DNA from: Pseudisothecium myosuroides | Taxonomy: Eukaryota > Streptophyta > Bryopsida > Hypnales > Lembophyllaceae | Direction: 5' to 3' | Length of the DNA: 64,000 nucleotides | Assembly (NCBI GenBank): GCA_951799445.1 | Contig: OX637290.1 | Span: forward strand, 436,501-500,500 | Shown: positions 12,185 to 23,660 of the stretch, one piece after another | Position numbering within the stretch: the first letter of the stretch is position 1 | Layout of the letters: each line of letters starts with the position of its first letter | Program-made: the position numbers and the translations under genes | The notes under the pieces: generated by a model | What the model was told of the DNA's origin: nothing | Seen by the model: only the letters and a program-made list of their open reading frames with translations | The model's database searches: none

Positions 12185-12500
12185 GGCCGTGTGCTTGGCC
12201 TGCGAGCTGGGCCTGTGGGCTGCCTGCGAGCTGCCTACGAGTTGGGCCTGCGGGCTTGGCCGGGCTGGCCATTGGACTGGTCCTACGGGCTGGCCTACTG
12301 GGCTAGTCTTTCGAGCTAGCTTGCAGGCCGGCCTTCCGTAATTTTGTTGGACTTGCTGGCCTTGTGGGCTGGTCTTGCGAGCTGGCTTGCAAGCCGGCCT
12401 TGCGGGCTGGTCTTGCGAGCTGGCTTGCAGGCCGGCCTTCCATAATTTTGTTGGACTTACTGGCCTTGCGGGCTGGCCTCGGGCTTAACTCCTTTGGGAG
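12185..12500. repeat. GC-rich tandem repeat (GCGGGCTGG/GCCGGCC words)
   Basis: A compact GC-rich island lies in AT-rich surroundings. Words such as TTGCGAGCTGGCTTGC and GGCCGGCCTTCC recur. The segment GCAGGCCGGCCTTCC plus the following AATTTTGTTGGACTT occurs near 12322 and again near 12427, giving a period of about 105 bp. The short ORFs on both strands here are low-complexity by-products. Confidence 0.6.
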
Positions 12501-12559
12501 GAATTTCTTAGAGAGAAAAAATGACAATTTATGTTCTCCTTTTTTTAGGGAGCACTAGG

Positions 12560-13640
12560 GGTGGTCTCCTAGGGTAGGGAGCCTCATAATATTGGATAAA
12601 TGCTAGGGATGGTGCTTGCCTAAACCAATGTACACCTACCCTAGGTACTATAGCCTATCCTACGGCTATGTACCTAATTTTGGACGCTAAACTTTGGTAG
12701 TTTCCAAACTCCTTTTGGAAACTAAACTTGTGGGTTTTTAAACCCCGGGGGGTACAAAGCTTTGCCGTTCGATGAGAAGGGGATAACTAGCTACTTGCGA
12801 GAGGTTCAAAGCTTCGCCGTTTAGTGACAAAACTAAAGAACCTTGTAGCTAAGAAGGCCAAAGCTCTGCCGTGTGGTGACAAAAAATAGACAAAGAAACA
12901 AGGTAGACAAAGACATAAATCACCACATTAGCACCATGTGACTCACGCTAAGACACTAGAGGTCCCCCTAAGCGGCATCGCCAAGGTACAAAGAGGGGGG
13001 CTCTAGGGTTAATACAAAACATAACTCAATATAACAAATACCAACGATGACCTCAAGAGTTGCAAAAGTGGCTCTCTCTCCAAGGGCAACAAAGAGGGAA
13101 CTTGAGAGCTTGAAATAATAACAACAATGGGGCAACAAAGGCCCTACAAACACCGCTAGGGTTTTTGGCTAAAATGCCAAAATATCCAACATTACGTGAA
13201 CCCAAAAGAAGAATGGGGGGTGGCTTTGGAGAGAAATGAAGGCCCTTTTATAGGTTTCCCAAGGCCCTCACCTCCCCTCTTTTAACCTAGGTAATCCTAT
13301 CTTTCCGGATTTTCATCCTTATCTTTTAGGATTTTCACTTATTTTGGGATTTACACTGGTCCAAAACTCTAACTATTGGAGATCAACTCCAAATTGAAAA
13401 CCGATTGCCCCATTGGCTTCAGAAGGCCATTTTAAATCTTGGAGTCTTTCTACCCCTATTCCAACACCAAAATCCCACCGTAAACGATTGCCAATTGAAG
13501 TTAATAAAAGAGGTAAAAATCTACTTTTTGGAGGTTATTTTTTCTGACAAGGGTGACTAGCCAGGGTGGTCTAAGAGGTCTTAGGGAGTAAGAAAAGACC
13601 CTTTGTTGACTTTGTTCCAATTTCGTGTGCTCCCGGGACC
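12560..13640 (-). mobile_element. Diverged LTR, family 3, inverted copy
   Basis: On the minus strand this matches 21880-23420 in order. Shared landmarks are the GGCGATGCCGCTT word (complement at 12968-12990), a TATA box in GGAAACCTATAAAAGGGCC (plus positions about 13244-13262), repeated GGCAAAGCTTTG words (12750-12870) and the GTTGACTTTGTT region near 13605. It carries no ORF of note. Borders were not resolved. The inner end stops where a GGACG-rich segment begins. Confidence 0.55.
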
Positions 13641-13800
13641 AGGGTTGTCCCGGACGTTTATTTTTTGGGAAATCGCGTCCGAAAACAGGACGTCCAGATG
13701 ACCAGAAGACCGGTTACAATAGACGCTGTGGACGTGGGCGGACGGTGTCCAGTCGCCGTCCGGGAGTCAGGCGGACGGGCGGGTAGGCGGCCGAGCGATT
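13640..13800. repeat. GGACG/CGGAC-rich cluster
   Basis: There is a dense run of CGGACG-type words, for example GTGGACGTGGGCGGACGG near 13730 and further copies to 13795. Similar clusters are found at 4870-5110, 30420-30475 and 38340-38510, each adjacent to a multi-ORF minus-strand element. They could be subterminal repeats of a DNA transposon family, but no terminal inverted repeat was identified. Confidence 0.45.
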
Positions 13801-14160
13801 TTAGTATTTTATAGTTGAGTACTTTGAGTTATATTCGTATAAATACATTTTTATTTTGTTGCAAGTAGTAGGTTATTTTTTGATGTTTTTGAGGTATGTT
13901 GCTTTCAAAAATATGTTGTTGAATACTTGAAAATAAAAAATCAAAGAATACACAAGGAACATTTTTTAAATTTCACTTTCAATGGAATGTAATAAACTTA
14001 AAGATTTCAATACATTTTCAAACATAAACATGCAAACTAGTTCTGAACTTCTAGAGTTCTAGTTTACTTACTTTACTACTCTACTAGGGATCAATGCTTG
14101 CACACAATAGTTGAAGTCTTGTCTCTTCAACTTTTTGCCTTTAAACACTTTCTTTATGAA

Positions 14161-14793
14161 CTACCCTTCGTTTGAGCCTTTTCTACGATTGGATTTCACA
14201 GGGTAGTAATCAATGTCTCCTTTCACCTCTGCCCTGCTACTATATTCATTTGATTGAAGTCCGTCGTCTTCACTGTTAAACGTGTCATCTTCGTCGTCTG
14301 AAGCAGATAATTGACTTCCACCCCTATTTTTAAGCATTTTCTTAGATGTAGAAGCTCTCTTTGACTTGCCCATCTTCTTCTCTTTTTTCACTTGTATTAA
14401 AATTTTCCCTATGCGTTGTCGAAGACAATCAACCGCTTCTGGTTTTGTGAGGGGAAGTACCGCATTTCGCTCACATCTATCAAGAGGAGGTTTTCCTACG
14501 TTTACTTTCTTCTTCGGGGATATAACCAACAGCTCCATCACTTGTTTTCTCTTCGCTTCAATAGATTCCTCCAACATTGTTTTTCTTGTTTGTTGCCCCT
14601 CGGTGCTGCATCCATGTACTTCATTCAAAGATTTCAATTTCACGTTTGATGGCTTCATAGATGATTGAAGTGGGAAACCTCTTTTCTTGAACACGGCATC
14701 CAATGTCACATTATCTTTATGAATACGGCTTGAAGATATGTTGGAAGTCCGCATTTCAGATTCAGAACTTCTTCAACCTAACACAGTGGTACT
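14161..14793 (-). pseudogene. Unknown lysine/serine-rich protein, C-terminal part
   Basis: This is the 3' half of a minus-strand gene split by the LINE at 14794-20669. The first half is at 20670-21004. Joining the two sides at the 14-bp duplication restores one frame apart from TGA at 14773-14775. The frame ends at 14161. The product is basic and probably disordered, with KKEKKMGKSKRAS-like clusters and an acidic patch (SASDDEDDTFNSEDD). I recognise no domain. Its position next to a GGACG cluster suggests an accessory ORF of a transposon, but that is inference. Confidence 0.5.
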
Positions 14794-15461
14794 CATCTGT
14801 AAGATTGCCTCCATAAAAGGCTAAGATATACAAGATCTGTTCGCCAAAGGTGCCCACTAGCACCCTTTCTCTTTGTGGTCATTCTGGACGCGTTGGGATA
14901 TATGTTGGAGGAAGAGAGATATGGCAATAAAGGGTTGAAGTTACCAAGAGGATTAGAGCTATTGGATGCTTACTACGCAGATGATGCGGCACTGTATCTT
15001 GAGGGCACAGAACTCAATCTTACAAATGCATATGGGGCACTCTCGACCTTTTGCTTAGCCTCGGGCTCGAAAATCAATTGGGACAAGTCTGCTGCCATAT
15101 GGGCATCAACTAATGCTAAGGCAATTACATGGGGGGCAGAGATTGGACTGATTTGGGTAGAAGAGGGAACAAGAGTGAGGTACTTAAGACCACTCATAGG
15201 CTTCCACCTACCTCCAGATACCAATACTATCCTACTAATAGCTTCTCTTAAGAAAAAGTTGGGTAGCTGGGCTGCTAAGAATATCTCTCTTGCGGGACGC
15301 ATACTTGTGTGCAACCAAGTTCTTTTGGCTACGTGTTGGTACACAGCAGCATGTTGTGGGATATCAGTTAAGAATTACGATTTGATTCAAAGCCTTGTGA
15401 GGACTTACACATGGACAGGACGCGATGAAGGGGGATGTGCAGCTAGAGTCCAGTGGGACGC

Positions 15462-18400
15462 TGTCGCAGCACAGAGTAAGCGAATTCCCTGTTATACTCC
15501 CAAAAACCACTTTAAAGCATAACAAAATGACTCTAAAGATCGAACCCACGAGATTCTGTGAAGTGTCTAGCATTATTTCCAACTTAAGCTTAGCTAGTAT
15601 CCAATTCCTACATTCCGGTCCTAGATCTAAAACCGGAAACAACAACACATTGAAAACAACGACCAGACCTCTCTCTATTTCTTCCGGTCTGTCAAGCTAT
15701 TCGGTCCCGTAAAACTTCCACAACCCAGGATCCTAACACTTCTGATCCTGGAACTCCTCTGGACCGATCCGATCCGGTCCTCACACACTTACTCTCACTC
15801 CACTCCGGTTTAGTTTAGCCTTTGTTTCACCATCAGAGGGTTCGCCGCTTGCTTTTGAGAGTGGCAGGCCCGCCACTCCTTCCGTGACTTATAGTGGCTA
15901 AAGACCCACTTCTCTAATCCACTACTTCCTACACTAGCGCGGATCCGGTTTGATCTCTCACAGCCCCCCGGACAGCGATCCGGTTTGCAGGTCACACAAA
16001 GACCCCCCGTACATCCTCTCATACTACAACGACCTTGATGCCAAGTTCCCTCCGTGCGGAGCTAGGTGGTTACAAGTGAACTCGTCCGTTCCCACATCAA
16101 CTAAAGCTCTTCTGTTTACCAACTAGGGCAGCGAGACCTCACGGGAGATCGGGCACTCAACCGGATTTCCTATCCAGGAGTTCTAGCGCGTTTAAGGACT
16201 CCTTCCCTATCCGCCTAGCCTAACAACGGTTTTCTCGCCCGGAATTGTGAACTGTAGAGGTGCTGAGGAACTGAAATCCGCTCCCAACACTTAGAAAATC
16301 CACTCACATGCACATAAGAGCAAAACAAACACACCAAGGGGAGAAATCTCTCTAGAATCTGCATACATTTTCCTAACTCCTCACCAAAACAGCCCTGCCA
16401 CGTGCGGGAGAGACGTACAACAAGAAATCAATAGAAAATGCATGAAAACTCAAGGGAAAAGACTCCCAGTCTCCTTTGCAGAGACTGACTATATACATTT
16501 TAAAACTCAAAAAGTCAACATAAAGCGGCCCGGAAAGTCCGCGCGGAACTTTCGGTCCCCGCCGAGCCGGCCAAACCGGAAAACATCCGATCCAGACCAG
16601 GCACATCCGGATCAAATCCGATCCGGTCCTAACTAACAAATATTTACAACTAAAATCCTAACTACCCTACCATAATCGGATCTACTCCTTGATCCGTTCC
16701 TTCGTCCATGACTTCGTCTTTGCCTTGGTGCACGCTCTGTTCTTGATCCTCACCCTGATCTGGGGTCAGATCCATACTTTGATCTTTCCCCGGGTTCAGT
16801 ATGGGACTTCTGGGCGGTTCCGTTCCAAGCTGCTCGAAAACGTCCGTCAGGTTCCGGTTCCGCTCCCCTGTTTCTCGTTCTGGGAGATCCGGTGACAAAT
16901 CCAGGTTGATGGTGTGCGCGAGTTTCCTCCCACTCTTTTTGGACTGGGGAGTCCGATCCTTTCCTTCCGTTGGAATGCCCACGTTCGGAAAAGACCCGGG
17001 CATTGAAAGGTCGGACAGATGGAACGACCGTGACAACGTCACTCCGTTCAGCTTCCTGCTGCTCTCTTCCATCCGGTTTGCAGCTTCTCGCGCGTCCATC
17101 ATGACTAACTCCACCTTTTCGGAGTAGTCTGTCAAAATCCGGACCAACCTGGTCCCGGATATCTTATTCTCCTTGAGGACTCCCTCGTCAAACAACTTTG
17201 ACTTGGTGATGGCCTCTCCGGTTGCTCCGAATGTGGCCTTCATGTCCTCCGCTACTTTCCGGGTAGCCTCTGCCATCTCCCGGGTGGTAGCCATGTCCTC
17301 CTTGAGGAGCAACATTTCCGTCTTCAACGACTCGTTCTCCTCCTGGAGTCGTCGGATCTCCACCTCTTGCTTCCGGATCTCATCCGGGCTGGAGATAAAA
17401 TCTGCAACCACTCCCGCCAGGTTGCTGTCTGCTGGTGCTCCCACCAGCTCGCTGATCTGATTCAGAATCAGCTTCTTCACCGTCCAGTCTGCTCGCACAT
17501 CACTCAGAATGTTGACCAGCTGGTTGAACGGATCCGTCGGATCCGATCCGGAAGGACCCGGTTCTTCAGAAACCGGTTTCTTCCCTGGGTTGGAGGTCTC
17601 AGCCGGAGGGGTTGGGGTTCCTCTCCGGTGAGGAGGCGTCGTCTTCTGCCGCTTGTGCTGCGGCCGGTGTAGCTCCTCCTCTTCCTCTTCTTCCTCCTCG
17701 GAACCGGATACTTCTTCCTGTTCTTCTTCTTCCGATTCCGATTCCCCATATTTCAGGAGTGACTCATGCATCTTCCACTCCTTCTCCTCCGTATCCGTGA
17801 GGAGTTGATTGTGCTTGTACAGATGGACGAGGTAGGGACTCAACGGAGTCGGTCTACTTCCTCCGATCTTTGGAATTAGCCGGTTGACCAGGTCGAACAA
17901 AATCCTAGCCCAGTCCACTTTCCGTTCCCCGCTCAGGGCTCCGAAATTGAGGTTCCCGATGGCGATGGTCACCCTCGTCGGCTTCTCCGGGTGGATGATC
18001 GGAACTAGGAATTGGAGAAGGTTCCAATGCCGGTCGTCTAGACAATCTGCCACCGCGTGCCCATCCTTGGAGTCCACGTTGCACCGGAATTTCCCCCGAG
18101 TATAACCCTCCTTCGAGGAGGCCATCCCTCGACCTCCAGACCGGAATTCATACACGGCCTTCCACATCTCCTCCATCCAGTTGCCCGGACTTCCGCGGAG
18201 AGTTCTCTCAAACTGGTTGGAGAGCTTTCCGAGTAACTCTCGAATCATCTGCTCCTCCCTAAACCCCCAGGGTTTATCGATCAGTCCTCCGCAGCCCATT
18301 TTGGCCAAATCCTCTATCAGGTTGTCCTTTTCCTTCTCGTCCGTTGGAATAACCGGACACACCTTCCGGAGTTTTACTTCTGCTGCGGAGGAACTGGACG

Positions 18401-18946
18401 GCCCTGCTCTACTCTTACGGAGCTGAGGCATGGACACGAACTGTGCTAACCGGATCCTGACTGTGGCTACCTTTCCCTCTCCTGGCCGCACGTCCCGTTT
18501 CTCACCTTCGCTCTTCCGATTTCAACCGGAATACCTCTAAACCTGCAACGCACACTAAAGCGCTGCGCGCCCTAACACTCTAACACGCACACACAAACCA
18601 ACTCAAAACAAGAAAGCAAAACGCTGGGAAGAGAGGCTAAGTACGCGCTGGAGCGAGATTTTCGCAAATGAAGATTGAAAAAGAGTGGCCATTGGATTGG
18701 TCAGCCCATATATAGTCTAATCTGTCATCATGACCAAATCCGTTCCTGACCCATTCCGATCCAACTCAGATCCGTTCTAACTCTAATCCGGTTCAGATTC
18801 AGATCAAATCCGGATTGTCATCTATTCCGTTCCATTAGTTAATTTTGGGTTATCGGTTACCTCCTACTTGAATCCGGATCCCAGATCACGGTTTTCGTTC
18901 CAAGATTTAGATAACTTACAAAAAACCAAAAATTTACCTTGCGACA
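15462..18946 (-). mobile_element. Solo LTR, 3485 bp, family 1
   Basis: Flanked by GACGC at 15457-15461 and 18947-18951. Plus-strand ends are TGTCGCAGCACAG and TTGCGACA. The sequence is nearly identical in reverse complement to the 26284-29769 copy. It is inserted in the coding part of the LINE. Deleting it together with one duplication restores the LINE reading frame exactly. With no internal domain it is a solo LTR. It retains an intact internal ORF. Confidence 0.92.
16662..18431 (-). CDS. LTR-encoded protein, intact copy A (589 aa)
   Basis: The frame is uninterrupted from ATG at 18431 to the stop at 16662. I chose this ATG because the upstream extension has no ATG. Layout: residues ~1-225 form the conserved block (MGCGGLIDKPWGF, VDSKDGHAVADCLDD, HPEKPTRVTIAIGN, SPYLVHLYKHNQLLTD). 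Residues ~235-262 are Glu-rich, followed by HKRQKTTPPH. Residues ~350-425 are a coiled coil (EIRRLQEENESLKTE). The C-terminal tail is disordered and rich in D, Q and E. It differs from copy B at nine residues by my count, so both are young. It has no protease, RT, integrase or zinc-knuckle motif. The N-terminal block is reminiscent of plant transposon-protein domains, but the function is unknown. Confidence 0.8.
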   Translation of the reverse strand: MPQLRKSRAGPSSSSAAEVKLRKVCPVIPTDEKEKDNLIEDLAKMGCGGLIDKPWGFREEQMIRELLGKLSNQFERTLRGSPGNWMEEMWKAVYEFRSGGRGMASSKEGYTRGKFRCNVDSKDGHAVADCLDDRHWNLLQFLVPIIHPEKPTRVTIAIGNLNFGALSGERKVDWARILFDLVNRLIPKIGGSRPTPLSPYLVHLYKHNQLLTDTEEKEWKMHESLLKYGESESEEEEQEEVSGSEEEEEEEEELHRPQHKRQKTTPPHRRGTPTPPAETSNPGKKPVSEEPGPSGSDPTDPFNQLVNILSDVRADWTVKKLILNQISELVGAPADSNLAGVVADFISSPDEIRKQEVEIRRLQEENESLKTEMLLLKEDMATTREMAEATRKVAEDMKATFGATGEAITKSKLFDEGVLKENKISGTRLVRILTDYSEKVELVMMDAREAANRMEESSRKLNGVTLSRSFHLSDLSMPGSFPNVGIPTEGKDRTPQSKKSGRKLAHTINLDLSPDLPERETGERNRNLTDVFEQLGTEPPRSPILNPGKDQSMDLTPDQGEDQEQSVHQGKDEVMDEGTDQGVDPIMVG

Positions 18947-20669
18947 GACGCTTGCATATTCTCGCTTTTTGAAGGAGGCGTGAAATTTATTGATTCACAA
19001 CTACAAATTCAGGCATTGTTGGCAGAGATGGTGGTTAGGGGACTTTCCCCTGGCAATGAACCATGGAAAATCTTATTACGATATAAGATAAACACTGCCA
19101 AGCCTTTGAGGGATGCAAAATGGCATGATTCTCCCAACTGGTTGTTTTATAGTAAAGGGGTACGGAAAAACAACCACTCTCCACTTACAGATGCTTGCTT
19201 GAAGGCCTTCATAGCTATTAGGGGTAACATTGCCATCTTAGAGCCTCAAGGGTCTCAAAGTATTCTCAGACAACCTCTATTTGGCAATCCAATGTTACTA
19301 GAAGAAGATGGTACACCTTTAGGGATGGGGGAGAATCATGGACTGCACTTATGGGCTTGTAAAGGCATCACAAGGGTTACAGACGTATGGGATAAGGAGC
19401 AAGAGGATTGGCTCTCAGCTAGACAAATTCAAGCCTTACTTCCACGAAAAGGAGCAGTGACAGAAAAAGGGAGGATTCGAAGACTTAAGCTTCTTTCCCA
19501 CATCCCGTGGGATCCAAGGGATAGAGAAAATAATTGGAACCAAGGAGAGTGGCTTTTTGCACCCGGGACTAATTACTTTTATTTCATCTCAAATCCGGAC
19601 CAGCAAGATGCTCCAATATCCAGGTATCTGTGGCATCACGACACAGGAATCCTTTTAGAAGCAGGAGTGACAGCTTTACCCCAGACAAAACTTAGTAGGG
19701 CCAGAGTAGTCCTCTGGGATATTCAAGCCCGATCCTTCTCAGAATGCAACCCAAAAGAGCCTCCAAAACACCCTAACAAGGTGTGGGCTCTTGGGCACCA
19801 AGCCATTGAAGACCTGCCATGGGACCCAGGGGATTGGAAGTGGAAAAAAATTGGGATGTTCAAGGAGGTGCCTTTTTACTCATACACCTCAAAAAGAGGA
19901 TACAAGCATAGACTGTCAATTGTGGGAAAGACACCGGCGGGAGTTAGGACACTCAAGGATAGAAGCTTCACCAATCAGCAAATCAAACAAGTCTTTCAGC
20001 TCATGTGGCACAACGCAAGGCCGCAAAAGCAAGCTACATTTACATGGCAAATACTGAACCGTGGCATTATTACCGACGAGTGGCTAAGCTGGAGAATTCC
20101 TTATGCTTTCTTGGGTTGTTCAATGTGTTTGTGCCCCAAAGAGACCATCATACATCTCTTCTGGGAGTGTCTTCACACCCAGGAGTTATAGAGGAGAGTT
20201 GATTGTTTGGCGACTAGTGTTGGTTTTCCAACTTTTTAGAGCTTCGAACAAGCCTTATTAGGTTGGAGTGACGTTAATTGTACCGGTAAGATAGAGAAAT
20301 TTGTCTACGAAGGTCAACCCTGGGATATTCTTAGGAGCTTTCTAATTTGGCATATATGGACAGATCGTTGTAGCAAGAGATATGCAGATCAAGCGGTCAA
20401 TAGGGAAAGAGTGCTAACCTTGACTTGGACTTCAATTCTCCATGCGGGTGTTGCTGTTTGGCGCCACATTCACACTGTCATTAGAGATCATGAATCACTC
20501 AATGTGCTAGAGAATGCCTTCCATCAGGAATGGGCTCCTCTTTTTTGTAACACCGGTGGTGGGAGGTGGAACTATACGGTTCCCCCCTTCTTCCAGGACT
20601 CACACTCGTAATTTTTTAATGTGAAGGGGGGCTTTCACCCCCCTCTCTCAGCCTCTTTTGGCTTTCACA

Positions 20670-21004
20670 AACACAGTGGTACTTTTCGTATTGAATAGTA
20701 CTCGTGGAGGTGCTGGATGATTCCTACGTGGCGATTTTAGGGTGCTTGGCATGCTTTCTTTCATGCCTTCACCAGTGTGTAGCATGTTCGGGCTTCCGCT
20801 TTCTATCAATTGTGAAACTACATTGTTCACCGGTAGTTGCGTGGTAGGATCCACGGTACTTTGTTCCTCAGTACGATTGCTCCTCAATCTTCCTCCAGAC
20901 TCCAACATTGTATTGTCCACATTCACTTGGTCTTCATCATTTCGTTCGTCATTTTCTTCTAAATGAGCCACTGCCGCCAATGGTGACTTTTCCGTACTAA
21001 GCAC
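20670..21004 (-). pseudogene. Unknown protein, N-terminal part, split by LINE
   Basis: The ORF starts with ATG at or near 21004 and reads MLSTEKSPLAAVAHLEEND. It passes through a low-complexity acidic region to NTKSTTV, where the LINE begins. The frame continues at 14793 after the LINE is removed. The short apparent C-terminus (FVKAKRG) is LINE sequence. No domain was recognised. Confidence 0.5.
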
Positions 21005-21124
21005 TTGTGAGCTCCTAATTTGTCACTTGGGACTTATAGAATTATTTTTTTGGAAATTTGCAATTTAAAGTTGATAAAAGTATACAAAATCCCATAAAAA
21101 GAGTGTAGAATCAAAATAGGGTTG

Positions 21125-23440
21125 TGTCATACCCATTATAGTATTTGGTCTAGATTTGTGTTTTATTTAGAATCCCCCCTAAACCTGGCCTAAAAATAGT
21201 ACAAAAATAACGGAAAGGTTAGATTTGGAGGATTCGAGTTACACAGCCCCAAAAGGGCTAAATTCCACCATGAATGTGGCAATTCATGGCTAGGTCAGTC
21301 CGAGGGATCCATAGCGAGGCCACTAGGTCGGGTCCTAGGGTTAGATTTAGAATTCCCCATTAGATCGACGAATTCCCAAAATCCCGATTGTTAGCATGCA
21401 GGAGCCACTCACGCAAGACCGGGCCCGTGGAGGAATCTACACCCCAAGGATGGTGTTCTAGGATGAATCCCATTCCAGGAATCCAACGACGAAATCGGTT
21501 CGCCAAGATTCTTCCACCTGCAGAAGATTCCTGCACCATCGCTAATTCGAGAAGATGGTCAGTTTTAATCTCCATGACCAATCGTGCCAGGTACGGAAAC
21601 ACACCCGCACGTCTTTCATGCGACTCCCTGAGAGGTCACGTGAAAAATCTCGGCATCTTCCGACTTGCAGAAGAACCTTTTTCCGGATGGTCAACCCTCC
21701 TAACCTCCGACAGGAATTTCATGGAAATTACCCAGGTTACAATAAAATCTCACTAAAAATTAGACTAGCTTGTTTTATGTTAATAATGCGCTCCGTGAAG
21801 TTTCACAACATTCCGATAGCAACAAGTACCCAAACCGGCAAGATTCCTCGGGAATTAACCACGTGGCGGGGTCCCCGCCGCGTTGACCGGCATTCCGGGA
21901 CCATATGATGGCGAAACAAAGTCAACCAAAAGTCCTTCACGACTCTCTCGCATCTACCGAAGACCCTAGGCTATTCACATTTCTCAAAATAGGAGACCCC
22001 CAAGATCTAGGATTTTACCACGATTTGGTTTTTAAACTAAATTAGCCTACGATGGGTTTTTGGCCTCGGTACGGGAGATAAGGGGATCTAAGACAAAATA
22101 CGGCGATCTGGATCCAACGGCGCAATCCGTTTGGCGATTGAAACCAATCTCCAAAAGTTAGGATGTTGGTCCAACATAGATGGTAGAAGTAGAAATTTAG
22201 GATGTAAGTTGAAAATCTTTGAGGATGAGGATGAAAATCCCTGTTGATAAGGTTACCTTAGAGCTTTAGAGAGAAAGGTGAGCCCTTGGGAAACCTATAT
22301 AAGGGCCCCATTTCTCTCTGTAGAACACCCCCAATTCTTGTTTTGGGTCCGTGGATCCAAGTTATTTTGGATAATTTGGCGTTTTAAGCCAAAAACCTCT
22401 ACGGTGTTTTTGGAGCACTTTTGGCTCCATTGTTGCTTATTTTCAAGCTTTGAAGGTCCTTGGGGGTCTTCCTATCTTGCCTTGTTTATTCTTCGTGTAC
22501 TCTTAGTGTTCTTGTTTTGAGTTGAGAGACCCTCTCTTTCTATGTGTATCTTTGTTTGTGTCCTTGAGAGCTAGTTTGTGTGGTTTAGAGGCTTTGTGGT
22601 GTCTTACACTAATCCTAAAGCAACCCCCCACCGTACCTTGGCGATGCCGCTTTGGGGGGCCTTTAGCGTGTGAGATTGTTGTATTGTCACGTGTTCCTAA
22701 CTTGTGAGGTCTCTAAGTGCGCTCTTACCCTTGATTTAACGTTTTCCTTGTTGAGTGGACCCCCCCCCTTGTGGAACGGCAAAGCTTTGACTTTGTGGTG
22801 TGGGTTTCTCTTAAGTATTGGTCTACCTTCTTCTAACTTCTCTCTTGTCGAGTGGACCCCCCTCCGGGACGGCGAAGCTTTGACCCTATGTACGTTTCCG
22901 TTTAAAAGTTTTGTCTTTACCCTCTTCTAAAGTCCCTCCCATTGTGTGGGCCCCCCTTGGAAACGGTAAAGCTTTGAACTTGTGACAAGGTCAAAGTCCT
23001 AAAGTGTGTGTTAAAAGTTTAGGCGGCGGAGCTTTGAACCCCCGGAGTGCTATCAAGTCCTAAAGTTGGTGTTAAACCCAACTTGATGGCAAAGCTTTGA
23101 ACCTCCCCCGTGTTTAGTTCCAAAGTCTAGTTTCCAAGACCTTTGTGGAAACGTCCAGAGTTTAGCTTCCAAGATATGTAGGTTTTCTTTGTGTTTGGCA
23201 AGTCCCATAGTTCCAAGTTTTAGTTAGGCTAGGGTTCCCCAAGTTCTAGTTTCCCCCAAGATAGTGAGTCTAAGTGTCCCCAAGGTTTAGTTTTTTCCCT
23301 AGTTTTTTTAGTCTAAGTGTCCCCAAGGTTTAGTTTTCCCCCTAGTATTTTTTAGTCTAAGTGTCCCCAAGGTTTAGTTTTCCCCCTAGTTGTTTTTTTC
23401 CTTTGTGTTATTTTTTTTTGCCTAGCCTATCCAAAGTTTG
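21125..23440 (+). mobile_element. Diverged LTR, family 3, plus copy
   Basis: TGTCATACCC at 21125 looks like a plant LTR start, but no matching end or duplication was found. A TATA box (TATATAAGG, 22296-22304) is followed by GGCCCC. The GGCGATGCCGC word (22640-22650) and at least four AACGGCAAAGCTTTG-type words (22770-23100) match the inverted copy at 12560-13640. Three near-identical GTCTAAGTGTCCCCAAGG words lie at 23267-23370. There is no coding content. Confidence 0.5.
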
Positions 23441-23447
23441 CAAGAAA

Positions 23448-23660
23448 AAAACCAGTCCAAGTTCACAGTTCAAGTTCACAGTCCAGTTCACAGTCCAGTT
23501 CACGGTCTAGTTCACAGCCAGTTCACAGCCAGTTCACAGCCAATTCACAGTCCAGTTCACGGTCCAGTTCACAGCCAATTCACAGTCCAGTTCACAGCCA
23601 GTCGCAGTCTAGTTCACAGCCAGTTACAGTCCAGTCACAGCCAGTCACAAGTCTAGTTCA
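23448..23660. repeat. Minisatellite, AGTTCACAGCC-type units
   Basis: About twenty imperfect units of 9-12 bp built on AGTTCACAGCC and AGTTCACAGTCC lie head to tail. The plus-strand ORF over it (VHSPVH repeats) is a translation of the repeat and not a gene. Confidence 0.8.

Larger units (their letters stand above)
14832..20611 (+). pseudogene. LINE ORF2, reverse transcriptase C-terminal half
   Basis: Part one (14832-15461) has the RT signature VRQRCPLAPFLF (usual form QGCPLAPFLF), the catalytic YYADDAALYL box and the GSKINWDKS segment. The frame is interrupted by the LTR after VQWDA. It resumes at 18952 as CIFSLFEGG and continues QALLAEMVVRGLSPG, the classic region downstream of plant LINE RTs. 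The C-terminal zinc-binding RT tail is at 19950-20190 (FTWQILNRG, then CSMCLCPKETIIHLFWEC). TAG at 20189-20191 and 20237-20239 interrupt a frame otherwise open to 20611. The protein would have copied the LINE RNA at a nicked target. This copy is inactive. Confidence 0.82.
14794..20669 (+). mobile_element. 5'-truncated LINE, split by an LTR
   Basis: Flanking 14-bp direct repeats AACACAGTGGTACT lie at 14780-14793 and 20670-20683. The element starts inside the reverse transcriptase, so it is 5' truncated as is typical of LINE insertion. It ends without a poly(A) tail, in a G/C-rich hairpin-like segment near 20624-20645. An LTR (15462-18946) was inserted later. The element disrupts the minus-strand gene at 14161/21004. 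Confidence 0.8.

Noticed and set aside
16689..18105. Long antisense ORFs opposite the LTR protein (also in the other copies)
   Set aside because: They recur in every copy only because the sense ORF is conserved. They lack starts in a consistent place and have serine/arginine-rich shadow composition.
23438..23656. 72-codon VHSP-repeat protein
   Set aside because: It is a translation of a minisatellite, with no other support.
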